Part shown: positions 54,458-63,804 of the stretch, one piece after another | How the letters are laid out: every line of letters begins with the position of its first letter | How positions within the stretch are numbered: position 1 is the stretch's first letter | From: Rhodospirillales bacterium | GTDB lineage: Bacteria; Pseudomonadota; Alphaproteobacteria; Acetobacterales; Acetobacteraceae | NCBI GenBank assembly: GCA_025352665.1 | Contig: JANXSM010000138.1 | Location: 27,953-91,952 of the forward strand | Reading direction: 5' to 3' | Length of the DNA: 64,000 bases | Notes under the pieces: model-generated | What the model saw: only the letters and a program-made list of their open reading frames with translations | Databases searched by the model: none | Told to the model about the DNA's origin: nothing | Translations under genes and position numbers: made by a program

Positions 54458-55645
54458 TCAGGCGCATCGCGTCTGACTGCGAACATGCGCTAACAGCGCG
54501 TCACTCGGTTTGACCCCCAGTCCCGGCCCCTGTGGCATCGTGTAGAAGCCGTCCGCACAGGCCATCGTGCCGGTCACCAGTGCCAGGCTCTTGTCGAAGA
54601 TTGAATGCTGGTATTCGTGAAACGGCATCGTCTGCAACGTCGAGGCCGCCTGCAGGCTGGCCGCCATGAAGATACCGCAGCTGATCGAGGCGTGTGGCAT
54701 GACGGGAATGTGGAACGTGCGCGCCATGTCGCAGATTTGCATGAACTCAGTAACGCCCGTATGGCCCATCTCGGGCTGGATCACCCCCATCGCTCGAGCC
54801 TCGAAACGGGGGCGATACTCAAACACAGTGCGCAACTCCTCGCCCAACGCCACCGGGGCCAGCCCCGCGCGCGCCACCATCACCTGACCTTCCAGATCCT
54901 CCGGCTGGCACGGCGCCTCGGCGAAGGCTAGGTCGTATTCAGAAAGCCTGCGGATGAGCCTAATGGCGTCCGGTGCTGAAAACTTCCAGTGCAGATCTGC
55001 CATGATCTGTATATCTGGCCCCACTGCCTCGCGAAGCGCCGCCATTTCCTGCACCACGCCGTCGTCGGAGACCACGGCTGCGAACTTGATCGCCCGAAAG
55101 CCGCGTGCCACCCATTCCATCGCGAGATCGCACCGTTCCCGCAGCGTCGCCCGGGGCAGACCTGACACATAGGCCGGCAACGCCTCACGCCGCCGCCCGC
55201 CCAGCAGCGTCGACAGCGGCACGTTCAGCAGCTGTCCCAACAGATCCCAGATCGCGATGTCGACGCCGGCCAGTGCGTCGACGTAGTAGCCACCGAAGAA
55301 GCCGCGCACGCGCATCAGATCATAAAGGTCCTCGTGCAGGACACGCGGCGTGGCGGGATCGCGGCCGAGCAGCACCGGCGCCAGCAGATCGTCGATGATC
55401 GACGTCACCGCCTCCGGCGCCGCCACGCCGTAGGTCTCGCCCCAGCCGACCAACCCGCTTTCCCCCGTGATTTTGACCAGCACGGACATGTCGGTGCTGG
55501 GATAGATGGTCTTGTTGCCCAGTCGGACCAAATAGCCGCGCGCGTTGATGCTCTCGCCGGGACGCAGCGGCCCCAGATACGGCACCTCGCGCGGAAGCGA
55601 GATGACGAAGGTCTCGATGCAGCGGATGGCATCCAGCGCGCTCAC
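54458..55645 (-). CDS. Enolase-superfamily dehydratase (mandelate racemase/muconate lactonising group)
   Basis: 395 residues. The N-terminal cap domain starts IRCIETFVISLP and includes WGETYG. The barrel follows with AIKFAAV (putative Lys base) near residue 192, then the metal ligands in ADLHW, AEAP and GEEL, and a late His in PHASIS near 322. This is the acid-sugar dehydratase branch or a related racemase. Its start overlaps the stop of the DHDPS-family gene by 4 bp, the classic pairing of dehydratase and keto-deoxy-acid enzyme. Substrate unknown. Confidence 0.87.
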   Translation of the reverse strand: MSALDAIRCIETFVISLPREVPYLGPLRPGESINARGYLVRLGNKTIYPSTDMSVLVKITGESGLVGWGETYGVAAPEAVTSIIDDLLAPVLLGRDPATPRVLHEDLYDLMRVRGFFGGYYVDALAGVDIAIWDLLGQLLNVPLSTLLGGRRREALPAYVSGLPRATLRERCDLAMEWVARGFRAIKFAAVVSDDGVVQEMAALREAVGPDIQIMADLHWKFSAPDAIRLIRRLSEYDLAFAEAPCQPEDLEGQVMVARAGLAPVALGEELRTVFEYRPRFEARAMGVIQPEMGHTGVTEFMQICDMARTFHIPVMPHASISCGIFMAASLQAASTLQTMPFHEYQHSIFDKSLALVTGTMACADGFYTMPQGPGLGVKPSDALLAHVRSQTRCA

Positions 55646-56571
55646 GACGACAGGTCCGGACGATGAACGGCAAACATGCCGACCTGGTCAGCATCGTTCA
55701 GCAATGCCACAAGCTCGCTCTGGTCGTGGCTGTCCAGCACCGGTCCGCCGGCGCGGGCATCGACATGGGTGAGAAGACCCCGCCTGTGCAACACTGCCTT
55801 GGTCATGCGCACACGAAACACCGCCTGGAACATCAGCAACGGCAGGCTGAGATTGTACAGACGCCTTGCCTGCGCCACGTCGCCCGCCCGAAACGCGCGG
55901 TAAAGCGCCACATGCACATCGGCCAACTCGAGCGCCGGCATGGTGCCCGCCGCACCCCGTGCCAGTTCGTCCACCACATAGCGCGCACCGGCGCCGCCGA
56001 ACACCGCATCCACTGCCGGCCCGCACGCACGCAGAATCTGCGAAACATGCTGGCCGCACGGCAACGTCTCCTCCTTAACGAAGCGAACCGATGGCACCGC
56101 CACCACAATCGCGGCTATCACCTCTGGTGCCAGCCCGGCACCGTTCGGCGGCGGTGCGTTCTGCAGCATGATCGGCAGATCGCACTGCGCCGCCACGGCC
56201 GTGAAATAGTCGATCTGCCCGCCGGCATCGGTTCCGGCTCCGCGCGGCGCCATGATCATCGCAGCACGGGCACCTTGCACCGCCCCTTCACGCGCCCGTG
56301 CCGCCGCCTGGGCCTGATCACCGTCGCTGGCACCGACCACGAATGGCACACGCCCCGCCACATGCTGCCCGACCACCGCAACAAGTTCGGCGCGCTCCTG
56401 CGGGCTTAGCGTCTCAACCTCGCTTGCCATGCCGGGAAACACCACGCCATCGGCCCCTGATGCGATGGCGAAATCCACCAGCCGCCGCAGTGCCGCCGTG
56501 TCAGGCGCGCCGTCCTTCCCGAACGGTGTCGGCACCACCGGAAACACACCGGCCAGACATGGTTTCGTCAT
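55642..56571 (-). CDS. DHDPS/NAL-family aldolase or dehydratase
   Basis: 309 residues from ATG 56571. GVFPVVPTPFGKDGAPD opens the barrel, FPGMASEVETLS replaces the family GTTGE loop, and the Schiff-base lysine is K166 in RFVKEETLP. The catalytic tyrosine of the YN-x-P motif is replaced (MLQNAPPP), so classic DHDPS activity is unlikely. Such variants act on 2-keto-3-deoxy sugar acids or related compounds. First gene of a two-gene operon with the enolase-superfamily enzyme, divergent from TetR with a ~40-bp gap. Confidence 0.86.
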   Translation of the reverse strand: MTKPCLAGVFPVVPTPFGKDGAPDTAALRRLVDFAIASGADGVVFPGMASEVETLSPQERAELVAVVGQHVAGRVPFVVGASDGDQAQAAARAREGAVQGARAAMIMAPRGAGTDAGGQIDYFTAVAAQCDLPIMLQNAPPPNGAGLAPEVIAAIVVAVPSVRFVKEETLPCGQHVSQILRACGPAVDAVFGGAGARYVVDELARGAAGTMPALELADVHVALYRAFRAGDVAQARRLYNLSLPLLMFQAVFRVRMTKAVLHRRGLLTHVDARAGGPVLDSHDQSELVALLNDADQVGMFAVHRPDLSS

Positions 56572-56611
56572 CCACACTGTTCCCTACTTCTGTTTGTGCT
56601 ATCGACGCGTC

Positions 56612-57259
56612 ATGTTGACCACAGTCGAGCAGACCGCGCCGATGCGCGACCAGATCCGGATCCTTGCCCAGGAACTCTATATGCGCGGCGGTTACGAGGG
56701 TTTCAGCTTCGGCGACATTGCCGGCGCACTCGGCATCACGCGCGCGAATATCCACTATCATTTCGGATCGAAACGTCAACTGATGGAAGCCATGATCGAC
56801 GGCTTCGTTCAGGACGCCCTGGCCCGCATCGCCAGCCACTGGACCACGCAAGGCGACCGGTTCGCCGAACGCCTGCGGACGCAATGCCGCGACCTCAAGG
56901 CGTTCCACCACCATTTCAATCCTGAGCCCGGTCAAAGAAACGTCTGGAGCCCGATCTCGAGACTTCGCCTGGACCTGCCGGTGCTGGGCGAAACCGCGGT
57001 GGCTGCGCTGGAACTGGTCAACCAAGCCTACGACCAATGCCTGCATCGTGCCGTCGCCGACGCGATCGACGCCGGTGAATTGCTGGCCCGAGCGCCCGTC
57101 GACGACATCGTGCGGTTGCTGCGCACCACCATCATGTCGTGCGGCCCAATGACACAGGATCACGGCAGCTTCAGCGAGGTAGAGGCGCTGTTCGCGACCA
57201 TCGGCCGCACCATCGCCGCCGCCTGGGGCACAAAGGCGCTGCGCCAGGCTCTCGCCTGA
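56612..57259 (+). CDS. TetR family transcriptional regulator
   Basis: 215 residues from ATG 56612. The DNA-binding domain is clear (ILAQELYMRGGYEGFSFGDIAGALGITRANIHYHFGSKRQLM, residues about 16-58). The C-terminal ligand domain has no recognised subtype. It is divergent from the dehydratase operon and upstream of the dioxygenase/importer operon. A near-perfect 18-bp palindrome 45 bp after its stop (57305-57322) is a likely binding site. Confidence 0.9.
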   Translation: MLTTVEQTAPMRDQIRILAQELYMRGGYEGFSFGDIAGALGITRANIHYHFGSKRQLMEAMIDGFVQDALARIASHWTTQGDRFAERLRTQCRDLKAFHHHFNPEPGQRNVWSPISRLRLDLPVLGETAVAALELVNQAYDQCLHRAVADAIDAGELLARAPVDDIVRLLRTTIMSCGPMTQDHGSFSEVEALFATIGRTIAAAWGTKALRQALA

Positions 57260-57304
57260 CTGCAGCTCATCTCGTTGTTGACGCTGCCGTCCTCGCATGA
57301 CTAG

Positions 57305-57322
57305 ACTTACGTATAAGTAAGT
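57305..57322. promoter_or_regulatory. 18-bp palindrome, TetR operator candidate
   Basis: ACTTACGTATAAGTAAGT matches its own reverse complement at 16 of 18 positions. It lies 36 bp before the dioxygenase start, where a repressor would block transcription. TetR operators are commonly 15-19 bp AT-rich palindromes of this kind; assignment to the neighbouring gene is inference. Confidence 0.65.
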
Positions 57323-57357
57323 TCGTGTTGTCAAGACAGCGAACACGGGAGGGTGAC

Positions 57358-58242
57358 GTGGAGACACCACAGGATTACCGGTGCTTTCAGGCGATACCGT
57401 TGTCAGGCTCGCTCGGGGCCGAGATCATTGGCGTCGACCTCTCGGGTGCAATTCCGCAGGCCCTTGCGGCCGAGATCACAGCCGCCTTCAGGCAGTTTCA
57501 CATGCTGTGTTTTCGCGACCAGACACTCGACCTGGACGCCTATCGCCGTTTCGCCCTCCTGTTCGGCCCGTTCAGTGGCAACCCCATCCACCTGGCGCTG
57601 CCCGGCTATCCGGAGTTCGTCCGTGTGGTTAAGGAGCCAAACCAGGACGGCCCCACCTTTGGCGGCAACTGGCACGCGGATCTGACCTGGTTTGAAGCGC
57701 CGCCCAAGGCCACCATGCTCTACGTCGAAGAAGCGCCACGTGTCGGTGGTGACACGATGTTCGCCAATCTGCACCTCGCCTGGGAACGCCTGACACCGAC
57801 CCTGCAGCGCATGATCGACGGCCTCATCGGCATTCATTCCGGCTACGGCGCCTACGGCACCAACGCCATGCTAAAGTCCGTGAAAGTCGTCGACGAAGGC
57901 TGGGAAATCTCGCGCACCGAGGTCGAACACCCCTTGGTGCCGCGCCATCCCGAAACTGGCCGGCCGTTCCTGTTCGTCAATCCCAACGTCATCCGCATCA
58001 AGGGCATGACCGAGGCCGCAAGCCGCCCGCTGCTCGACATGCTGTTCCACGCCTGCACCCGCATGGACACCACTTGCCGCCTGGTCTGGCGTTCAGGCAG
58101 CATCGCCGTGTGGGACAATCGCTGCCTGCTGCACCACGCCATTGGCGACTACCCGCAATACCGCCGGGTGATGGTGCGCACCACCATCGCCGGCGACCGC
58201 CTGACCGTCACCACAGGAGCGGCACATGTCCAGGCTGCGTAA
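57358..58242 (+). CDS. TauD/TfdA-family 2-oxoglutarate/Fe(II) dioxygenase
   Basis: 294 residues from a GTG at 57358 with GGGAGGG upstream. SLGAEIIGVDLSG is the family N-terminus; the iron ligands are in NWHADLTW (His, Asp) near residue 105 and LLHHAIGDYP (His) near 260, and VMVRTTIAGD carries the 2-oxoglutarate Arg. It hydroxylates or oxidatively cleaves small acids such as sulfonates or aryloxyacids. The binding-protein start lies 17 bp inside its end, so enzyme and importer are coupled and the dioxygenase probably acts on the imported compound. Confidence 0.9.
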   Translation: METPQDYRCFQAIPLSGSLGAEIIGVDLSGAIPQALAAEITAAFRQFHMLCFRDQTLDLDAYRRFALLFGPFSGNPIHLALPGYPEFVRVVKEPNQDGPTFGGNWHADLTWFEAPPKATMLYVEEAPRVGGDTMFANLHLAWERLTPTLQRMIDGLIGIHSGYGAYGTNAMLKSVKVVDEGWEISRTEVEHPLVPRHPETGRPFLFVNPNVIRIKGMTEAASRPLLDMLFHACTRMDTTCRLVWRSGSIAVWDNRCLLHHAIGDYPQYRRVMVRTTIAGDRLTVTTGAAHVQAA

Positions 58243-59485
58243 CATTCTCGCCGCACTCGCGCTTGGTTTTGTCGCAGCCGTCCCCGCACAGGCCCAGACG
58301 CAAACCAAGCTGCGCTTCTATTCCTGGCAGACCGACGATCAGAGCAACAGCGTCTGGTGGCTCGCCGCTAACAAGGCCAACGAGGCGGCGCATCCAGGTA
58401 TCACCATCGACTTTGTAAAAATCCCGCGCGACAGCTTCGCCGACACCATGATGGTGATGTTCAGCGGCAACACCCCGCCCGACATCGTCCACCTGGCCTC
58501 GTTCGAATTCCCCAGCTTCGCCCACGAGGAATTCCTGGAGGACCTGTCGCCCTACATCGCCAAGGACGGCCTCGACCTGAAAGGCTGGGCCGGGCAGGAA
58601 AAATGCGTGGTCAAGGGCAAGACCTATTGCATCAACCTGAACTATTTCGGCTATCTGATGTTCTACAACGCGGCATTGCTGAAATCCGCCGGCGTCGAGG
58701 TCCCGCATAACTGGACTGAATATCTCGACGCCGCTCGCAAAGTAACGGTCGCCGGCAGCGGCCAACGCTTTGGCGTCGGCCTGCACACCACCGCTGGCGC
58801 CGGCCAGTATCTGACGGAGCTGCTGGCCATCGTGCTGGACGCCGGTGGCCGCTGGAGCAACGCCGCCGGCAGGCCTACCATCGACACCCCCGAAGTGATG
58901 GAAGGTCTACGGCGCTGGAAGCTGCTGCAGACCGAAAAGCTAACACCGCTGGGCCTGAAGGCTGAAGATATCAGGCAACTCTTTGTCGAAGGCCGCATTG
59001 CCATGCGCCTCGATGGTCCGTGGATGTGGAGCCTGCTCGCTAAGGCGAAGCCGGAGCTGCGGCCCAGCCTGATGGTGGCGGAAACGCCGACCGCAACTCC
59101 GCTCGGCGGCACCAGCAACGTCATAGGCATGCCGGCAAACCTGTCGCCGAAACGCAAAAAAGCAGTTTGGGACTACATTACACTGGTTACGTCGCAACAC
59201 TGGCAGGAGCAGTATGTGGCACTCTCCGGCCAGCTTGCGCCTCGTCCGAACTCCCTCACGCGCGAAGTGCTGGCCGCCAAACCCTTCCTCGCCACCTTCC
59301 AGGCCGCCCAGGATAAGGCCGCCGCCGAGGGCATCGACCGGCTGCCGACAGGCTTCGAAACGACCTACAACGAATTCGCCAAAATCATCACCGAGGAAGC
59401 GCAGCGTATGGTGATCGACAATGCCGATCCCGCCACCGTCGCCAAACGCATGCAAAGTCGAGCCTTGGCCCTGCAGAAAGGCTGA
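58226..59485 (+). CDS. Sugar-type ABC transporter substrate-binding protein
   Basis: 419 residues. Signal peptide RLRNILAALALGFVAAVPAQAQ, then a family 1 binding fold: LRFYSWQTDDQ, VKIPRDSFADTMMVMFSGNTPPDIV, GKTYCINLNYFGYLMFYN and LFVEGRIAMRLDGPW. RBS GGAG before the ATG. Importers of this class carry sugars, polyols and related compounds. Two permeases follow at once. Confidence 0.9.
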   Translation: MSRLRNILAALALGFVAAVPAQAQTQTKLRFYSWQTDDQSNSVWWLAANKANEAAHPGITIDFVKIPRDSFADTMMVMFSGNTPPDIVHLASFEFPSFAHEEFLEDLSPYIAKDGLDLKGWAGQEKCVVKGKTYCINLNYFGYLMFYNAALLKSAGVEVPHNWTEYLDAARKVTVAGSGQRFGVGLHTTAGAGQYLTELLAIVLDAGGRWSNAAGRPTIDTPEVMEGLRRWKLLQTEKLTPLGLKAEDIRQLFVEGRIAMRLDGPWMWSLLAKAKPELRPSLMVAETPTATPLGGTSNVIGMPANLSPKRKKAVWDYITLVTSQHWQEQYVALSGQLAPRPNSLTREVLAAKPFLATFQAAQDKAAAEGIDRLPTGFETTYNEFAKIITEEAQRMVIDNADPATVAKRMQSRALALQKG

Positions 59486-59488
59486 CGC

Positions 59489-60385
59489 ATGCAAGCGCGA
59501 TGGAGCCTGTGGCGACCCAGCGCGCGCGGCTGGCTCGGCATTCTGCTGATGGGGCCGAGCGCCATCGTGGTGGCGTTCCTGATTATCTATCCGCTCGCCC
59601 GTGCGCTGGATCTGAGTTTCCAAAAGATCCGCATCTCCCGCGCCGGCGCGGCACGTCTGCCCTTCACGCTCGACAACTACAGCCGCGCCCTCGGCAGTGA
59701 CGAGTTTTGGAACGCCGCCCTGGTATCGCTCGCCTTCGTCGTGCTGGTCACGTTGTTCTGCTTCCTGATCGGCGTCGGCTCCGCTTTGTTGGTGAACCAG
59801 CGCTTCCCCGGCAGACGTTTGGCGCGCCTGCTGGTCGCGCTGCCCTGGGCGGTGCCTGAGGTTGTCGCGGCCACCATCTGGGCCTGGATGTTCGACGGCT
59901 CGTTCGGCGTCATCAACTGGATGTTGCAATCCCTGGGCATCATCGACGCTCCTGTCGCCTGGCTCAGCCAACCGCACCAGGCTTTCGCGGTCTGCACCGT
60001 GGCGCTGGTTTGGTCCGGCTACCCGTTCGTCGCCGTCATGGCCCTGGCCGGGCTGCAGGCCATCCCCGGGGAACTCTACGAAGCCGCCCAGATGGATGGC
60101 GCGCATGCCTGGCAGCGCTTCTGGCACGTGACATTGCCGTCGCTGCGCCCGGTCTGCGCCATCGCCCTGGTATTGGTGGTGCTGCGTGTGATGCGCGATT
60201 TTGCCACCGTGTTCGTCATCACCGGGGGCGGTCCGGTGGGGGCCACGCGCAGCCTTGCCATCTACACCTACGAACAGGCGTTCAGCTTCTTCAACATCGG
60301 CTACGCCGCCGCCGTGGGCCTGGTGACACTGCTGTTGTGCGCCCTGTTCAGCACGCTGGTCGTGCGGCGGTCGGTGGCTGCATGA
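59489..60385 (+). CDS. Sugar-type ABC transporter permease (MalF/UgpA type)
   Basis: 298 residues, six hydrophobic segments starting GWLGILLMGPSAIVVAFLIIYPLARALDLSF; EAA loop YEAAQMDGAHAWQRFWHVTLPSLRPV. Three bp after the binding-protein stop; ATGA overlap with the next permease. Confidence 0.92.
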   Translation: MQARWSLWRPSARGWLGILLMGPSAIVVAFLIIYPLARALDLSFQKIRISRAGAARLPFTLDNYSRALGSDEFWNAALVSLAFVVLVTLFCFLIGVGSALLVNQRFPGRRLARLLVALPWAVPEVVAATIWAWMFDGSFGVINWMLQSLGIIDAPVAWLSQPHQAFAVCTVALVWSGYPFVAVMALAGLQAIPGELYEAAQMDGAHAWQRFWHVTLPSLRPVCAIALVLVVLRVMRDFATVFVITGGGPVGATRSLAIYTYEQAFSFFNIGYAAAVGLVTLLLCALFSTLVVRRSVAA

Positions 60386-61200
60386 AAGGTCAGGCCCTGC
60401 CGGCCTTCGCGACGCTGATCGTCTGTGCGCTGCTGCTGTTCCCGATCTGGTGGATGCTGGTCACCGCAGTGGCGCAGCCGGACGACCTGCGCGGCTTCCC
60501 TCCGGTGTTCTTCCCCACCCACCCCAGCTTTGCCGCATTCCACACCATCCTGTTCGATCGCCCGATGCTGCGCTGGATCATGAATTCGGCGATCGTGGCG
60601 GGGCTTTCGACGGCGCTGACGATGGTGCTCGGCGTGCTCGGCGGCTACGCCCTGTCGCGCTATTCGTCGCGCGCGGTGCGCGCCGCGGGCATGAGCGTAC
60701 TGCTCGCTAAGATGATCCCGACGACACTGCTGGTCATTCCGCTCTACGTTCTGTTCCGCGAATACGGCCTGCTGGCGACACTGACCTCGGCCGCACTCGC
60801 ACATTGCACCGTCACCATTCCCTTCGCCATCTGGATGCTGAAGGCGTATTTCGACTCGATCCCTGCCGAACTCGAGGAAGCTGCCGCCATCGACGGCTGC
60901 ACACCTCTCGGCGCCTTGTGGCGTATCGTGCTGCCGGTGTCGCTGCCGGGCCTCGGCGCCACGGCCCTTTACGCCTTCATCCTGTCCTGGAACGAATTCG
61001 CCTTTTCACGCACGCTCCTGTTCAGCGCGCCGGAGAACTGGACGGTGACGATCGGCATCGCCTCCATTCGCGGCGAATATATCATCGCCTGGAACGAGAT
61101 CATGGCGGCCTCGGCGATCGTGGCGGTTCCCATCATCATCGTCTTCCTCTGGCTCGAACGCTACCTGGTGGTAGGTCTCACCGCCGGCGCCCAAAAATAG
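60382..61200 (+). CDS. Sugar-type ABC transporter permease (MalG/UgpE type)
   Basis: 272 residues from ATG 60382. LLLFPIWWMLVTAVAQPDDL, GGYALSRYSSRAVR and the EAA loop EEAAAIDGCTPLGALWRIVLPVSLPGL are typical. Last gene of the dioxygenase/importer operon; the ATPase needed to drive it may be the gene at 61531, after a 330-bp gap. Confidence 0.92.
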   Translation: MKGQALPAFATLIVCALLLFPIWWMLVTAVAQPDDLRGFPPVFFPTHPSFAAFHTILFDRPMLRWIMNSAIVAGLSTALTMVLGVLGGYALSRYSSRAVRAAGMSVLLAKMIPTTLLVIPLYVLFREYGLLATLTSAALAHCTVTIPFAIWMLKAYFDSIPAELEEAAAIDGCTPLGALWRIVLPVSLPGLGATALYAFILSWNEFAFSRTLLFSAPENWTVTIGIASIRGEYIIAWNEIMAASAIVAVPIIIVFLWLERYLVVGLTAGAQK

Positions 61201-61530
61201 CGGCGGCTGGCAGAAGGTTGTCACACCAACCGGCCTTGAGGTTGAGCCTTCCAGCATCAAAGCGGGCTGGTATTAATCGATGCGCAGGCTGTGACGCTGA
61301 AGACCGGGGAGGGGCTCGGCGCCGATCTCGTGATTGGGGAGACCGACGGGCGACCTCTTGAACTGCAGTTCATCGGGCCGGCGTGAAGGCCCCTTTGGGT
61401 GACAGCGAGGCGGCTTTGCTTCGCGATAGCTATGATGGGCTGCGCGAACATGGGCGGTCGCCTCACGATAGCGTCGGCATTTTCTCTGCGTCGTTGACAT
61501 GCGCGGGCTTACGTGGGCCAGATAAGGGTA
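61201..61530. other. Gap with a short coding-like remnant
   Basis: A frame ending in a stop at 61386 reads GLVLIDAQAVTLKTGEGLG, ADLVIGETDGRPLELQFIGPA and then stops. It looks like the end of a protein, but I cannot name it. The rest up to 61530 holds no supported gene and presumably the ATPase promoter. Confidence 0.35.
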
Positions 61531-62679
61531 ATGAATACACCTCATAGTGGTAAAATTGCAGGCGATCTGATTTCAAATACTATCCAATCCGACAGTGACG
61601 CATTCGTATCGTTTGCCAACGTTACGAAGACCTACGATGGCCGTAGCAAAGTAGTGGATGGACTCTATCTCGACATCAGGAAGGGTGAGTTTCTGACCTT
61701 GCTCGGCCCGTCCGGTTCCGGCAAGACAACAACGCTGATGATGCTGGCGGGTTTTGAAACCCTGACCTCGGGTGAGATTTTCCTCGATGGCTCGTCGCTT
61801 TCGAACAAGCCGCCGCACCTGCGCCATATCGGGATGGTGTTTCAGAACTATGCGCTGTTTCCGCATATGACGGTGGCCGAGAACATCGCCTTTCCGCTCG
61901 AAGTACGCGGGGTCGCGCGGGCCGAGATCGGCAAGCTGGTTGCCAAGGCGCTGGATATGGTGCGGCTGCCAAATGTCGGGGATCGTCGTCCGGCCCAGCT
62001 TTCCGGCGGCCAACAGCAGCGTATTGCGCTCGCAAGGGCGCTGGTTTTCGAGCCCCGCCTCGTCTTGATGGACGAGCCCCTTGGTGCCCTCGACAAGCAG
62101 TTGCGCGAGCATATGCAATATGAGATCCGCGCCCTGCACCAGCGGCTCGGCGTCACCGTTGTCTATGTCACCCACGACCAGACCGAGGCGCTGACGATGT
62201 CGGACCGTATCGCCGTGTTCGACAGTGGCCGGGTGCGCCAGCTCGCCGATCCGAAGACCGTTTATCAGCAGCCGAGCGATGGTTTCGTCGCGACCTTCGT
62301 CGGTGAGGGCAACCGTCTTGATGGCATGCTGAGCTCTATAAAGGACGGTTGGGGGCAGGCTATTTTGGCCGACGGCACTGCGATCGGCGTTGTGCCTGTC
62401 GATGCACGAGCTGGCGAGCCTGGCATGATCGTCGTCCGCCCGGAGCATGTTCGCGTTGCCGGCCCAGACGAAGCCATGGTCAATGGCTTGGAAACCATCG
62501 TGGAAGATGTTGTCTTCCGCGGCGATCGGCTCATTATCCGACTACGGACGCGAGGCGGTGGAGAACTGATTGCCCAGTTGAATATCGATCACGCCACACC
62601 GAGGATCGGTGCCAATGTCCGTGCCGGTTTCGAGGCCGGGAACGCCCGCATTTACGATAAGGCCCTGATGGCCAGGTGA
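61531..62679 (+). CDS. ABC transporter ATP-binding protein (PotA/UgpC class)
   Basis: 382 residues from the ATG at 61531. Walker [12 protein letters not shown]-loop [13 protein letters not shown], signature [15 protein letters not shown], Walker [16 protein letters not shown] and the switch His in [11 protein letters not shown] are all present. A C-terminal TOBE-type region follows (VRPEHVRV). It is the only ABC ATPase in the window. It could serve its neighbour PotD-like protein, the importer just upstream, or several importers. Confidence 0.93.
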   Translation: MNTPHSGKIAGDLISNTIQSDSDAFVSFANVTKTYDGRSKVVDGLYLDIRKGEFLTLLGPSGSGKTTTLMMLAGFETLTSGEIFLDGSSLSNKPPHLRHIGMVFQNYALFPHMTVAENIAFPLEVRGVARAEIGKLVAKALDMVRLPNVGDRRPAQLSGGQQQRIALARALVFEPRLVLMDEPLGALDKQLREHMQYEIRALHQRLGVTVVYVTHDQTEALTMSDRIAVFDSGRVRQLADPKTVYQQPSDGFVATFVGEGNRLDGMLSSIKDGWGQAILADGTAIGVVPVDARAGEPGMIVVRPEHVRVAGPDEAMVNGLETIVEDVVFRGDRLIIRLRTRGGGELIAQLNIDHATPRIGANVRAGFEAGNARIYDKALMAR

Positions 62680-62757
62680 AACTCACTCCTGGGCGACGTC
62701 GTCATCGCGATTGGCTTCGGCAGGGGTAGGATAAAGCGTCGAAAAGGGAGAAAATCA

Positions 62758-63804
62758 ATGCTGCGCAAAATTCTCATTCTCACGTCGGCGCTGGCGCTCG
62801 GCGTGGCGACCGCTCACGCGGCGGAGAAGTTGACCGTGGTGTCCTGGGGCGGTGCCTATCAGGTCGCCCAGAAGAAGGTCTATTTCGAACCCTTCAAGGC
62901 GGCGACAGGCATCGCTCTGACCGATGAATCCTGGGATGGCGGCGTTGGCGTGCTGCGCGCCAAGGTTAAAGGCGGCAATGCCGGCTGGGATGTTGTGCAG
63001 GTTGAGAGCGACGAGTTGGAGCTTGGCTGCGAGGAAGGCCTCTACGAAAAGATGGATTTCAGCAAGATTGGCGGTGAGGCTGCTTATCTGCCGGACGCTG
63101 TGCAGAAATGCGGCGTGGCGGCGATCCTTTACGATTTCGTGCTGAGCTATGACAAGGCCAAGATTCCTGAAGCCAATGCGCCCAAGAGCTGGGCCGACTT
63201 CTTCGATATCGCCAAATACCCAGGCAAGCGCGGTCTGCGCCTTGGCGCCAAGACGAACCTCGAGATCGCGTTGATGGCCGATGGCGTCCCCGCCAAGGAT
63301 GTCTACAAGGTGCTGGCGACACCTGCTGGCGTCGATCGCGCGTTCGCCAAGCTTGGCACAATCAAGAAGGATCTGGTGTTCTGGAAGTCGGGCGCCCAGC
63401 CGCCACAGATGCTCGCCGCCGGTGAGGTCGTGATGACTTCGGCCTATAACGGCCGTATCGATAGCGCCAACCACGATGACAAGCGAAATTTCGGCATCGT
63501 CTGGAACCAGGCGCTCTACACGCTCGATAGCTGGGTCATCCTGAAAGGCTCACCCAACATCGACGCAGCTTATAAGTATCTCAACTTTGTAGGCCAAGCT
63601 GCAAACCAGGCTAAACTGCCGGAGTTTATCGCCTATGGCGTCACCAACAAGGCGGCCACGCCGCTGATCGACCCCAAGCGGCTCCCGGATCTGCCGACGG
63701 CCCCCGCGAACCTGAAGAACGCTCAACTCATTGACGTCAATTTCTGGCTTGAGAACAACGACAAGCTGACCGAACGCTTCAACACCTGGGCTGCCAAGGG
63801 CTGA
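62758..63804 (+). CDS. Spermidine/putrescine-type ABC substrate-binding protein
   Basis: 348 residues. Signal peptide RKILILTSALALGVATAHAAEK, then LTVVSWGGAYQVAQKKVYFEPF, WDVVQVESDELELGCEEGLYE and a cysteine pair (residues about 87 and 120) that may form a disulfide. The PotD/PotF group binds polyamines and also opines and other cations. ATPase 78 bp upstream and presumed permeases beyond the right edge give a PotFGHI-type operon. GGGAGAAAATC precedes the ATG. Confidence 0.9.
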   Translation: MLRKILILTSALALGVATAHAAEKLTVVSWGGAYQVAQKKVYFEPFKAATGIALTDESWDGGVGVLRAKVKGGNAGWDVVQVESDELELGCEEGLYEKMDFSKIGGEAAYLPDAVQKCGVAAILYDFVLSYDKAKIPEANAPKSWADFFDIAKYPGKRGLRLGAKTNLEIALMADGVPAKDVYKVLATPAGVDRAFAKLGTIKKDLVFWKSGAQPPQMLAAGEVVMTSAYNGRIDSANHDDKRNFGIVWNQALYTLDSWVILKGSPNIDAAYKYLNFVGQAANQAKLPEFIAYGVTNKAATPLIDPKRLPDLPTAPANLKNAQLIDVNFWLENNDKLTERFNTWAAKG

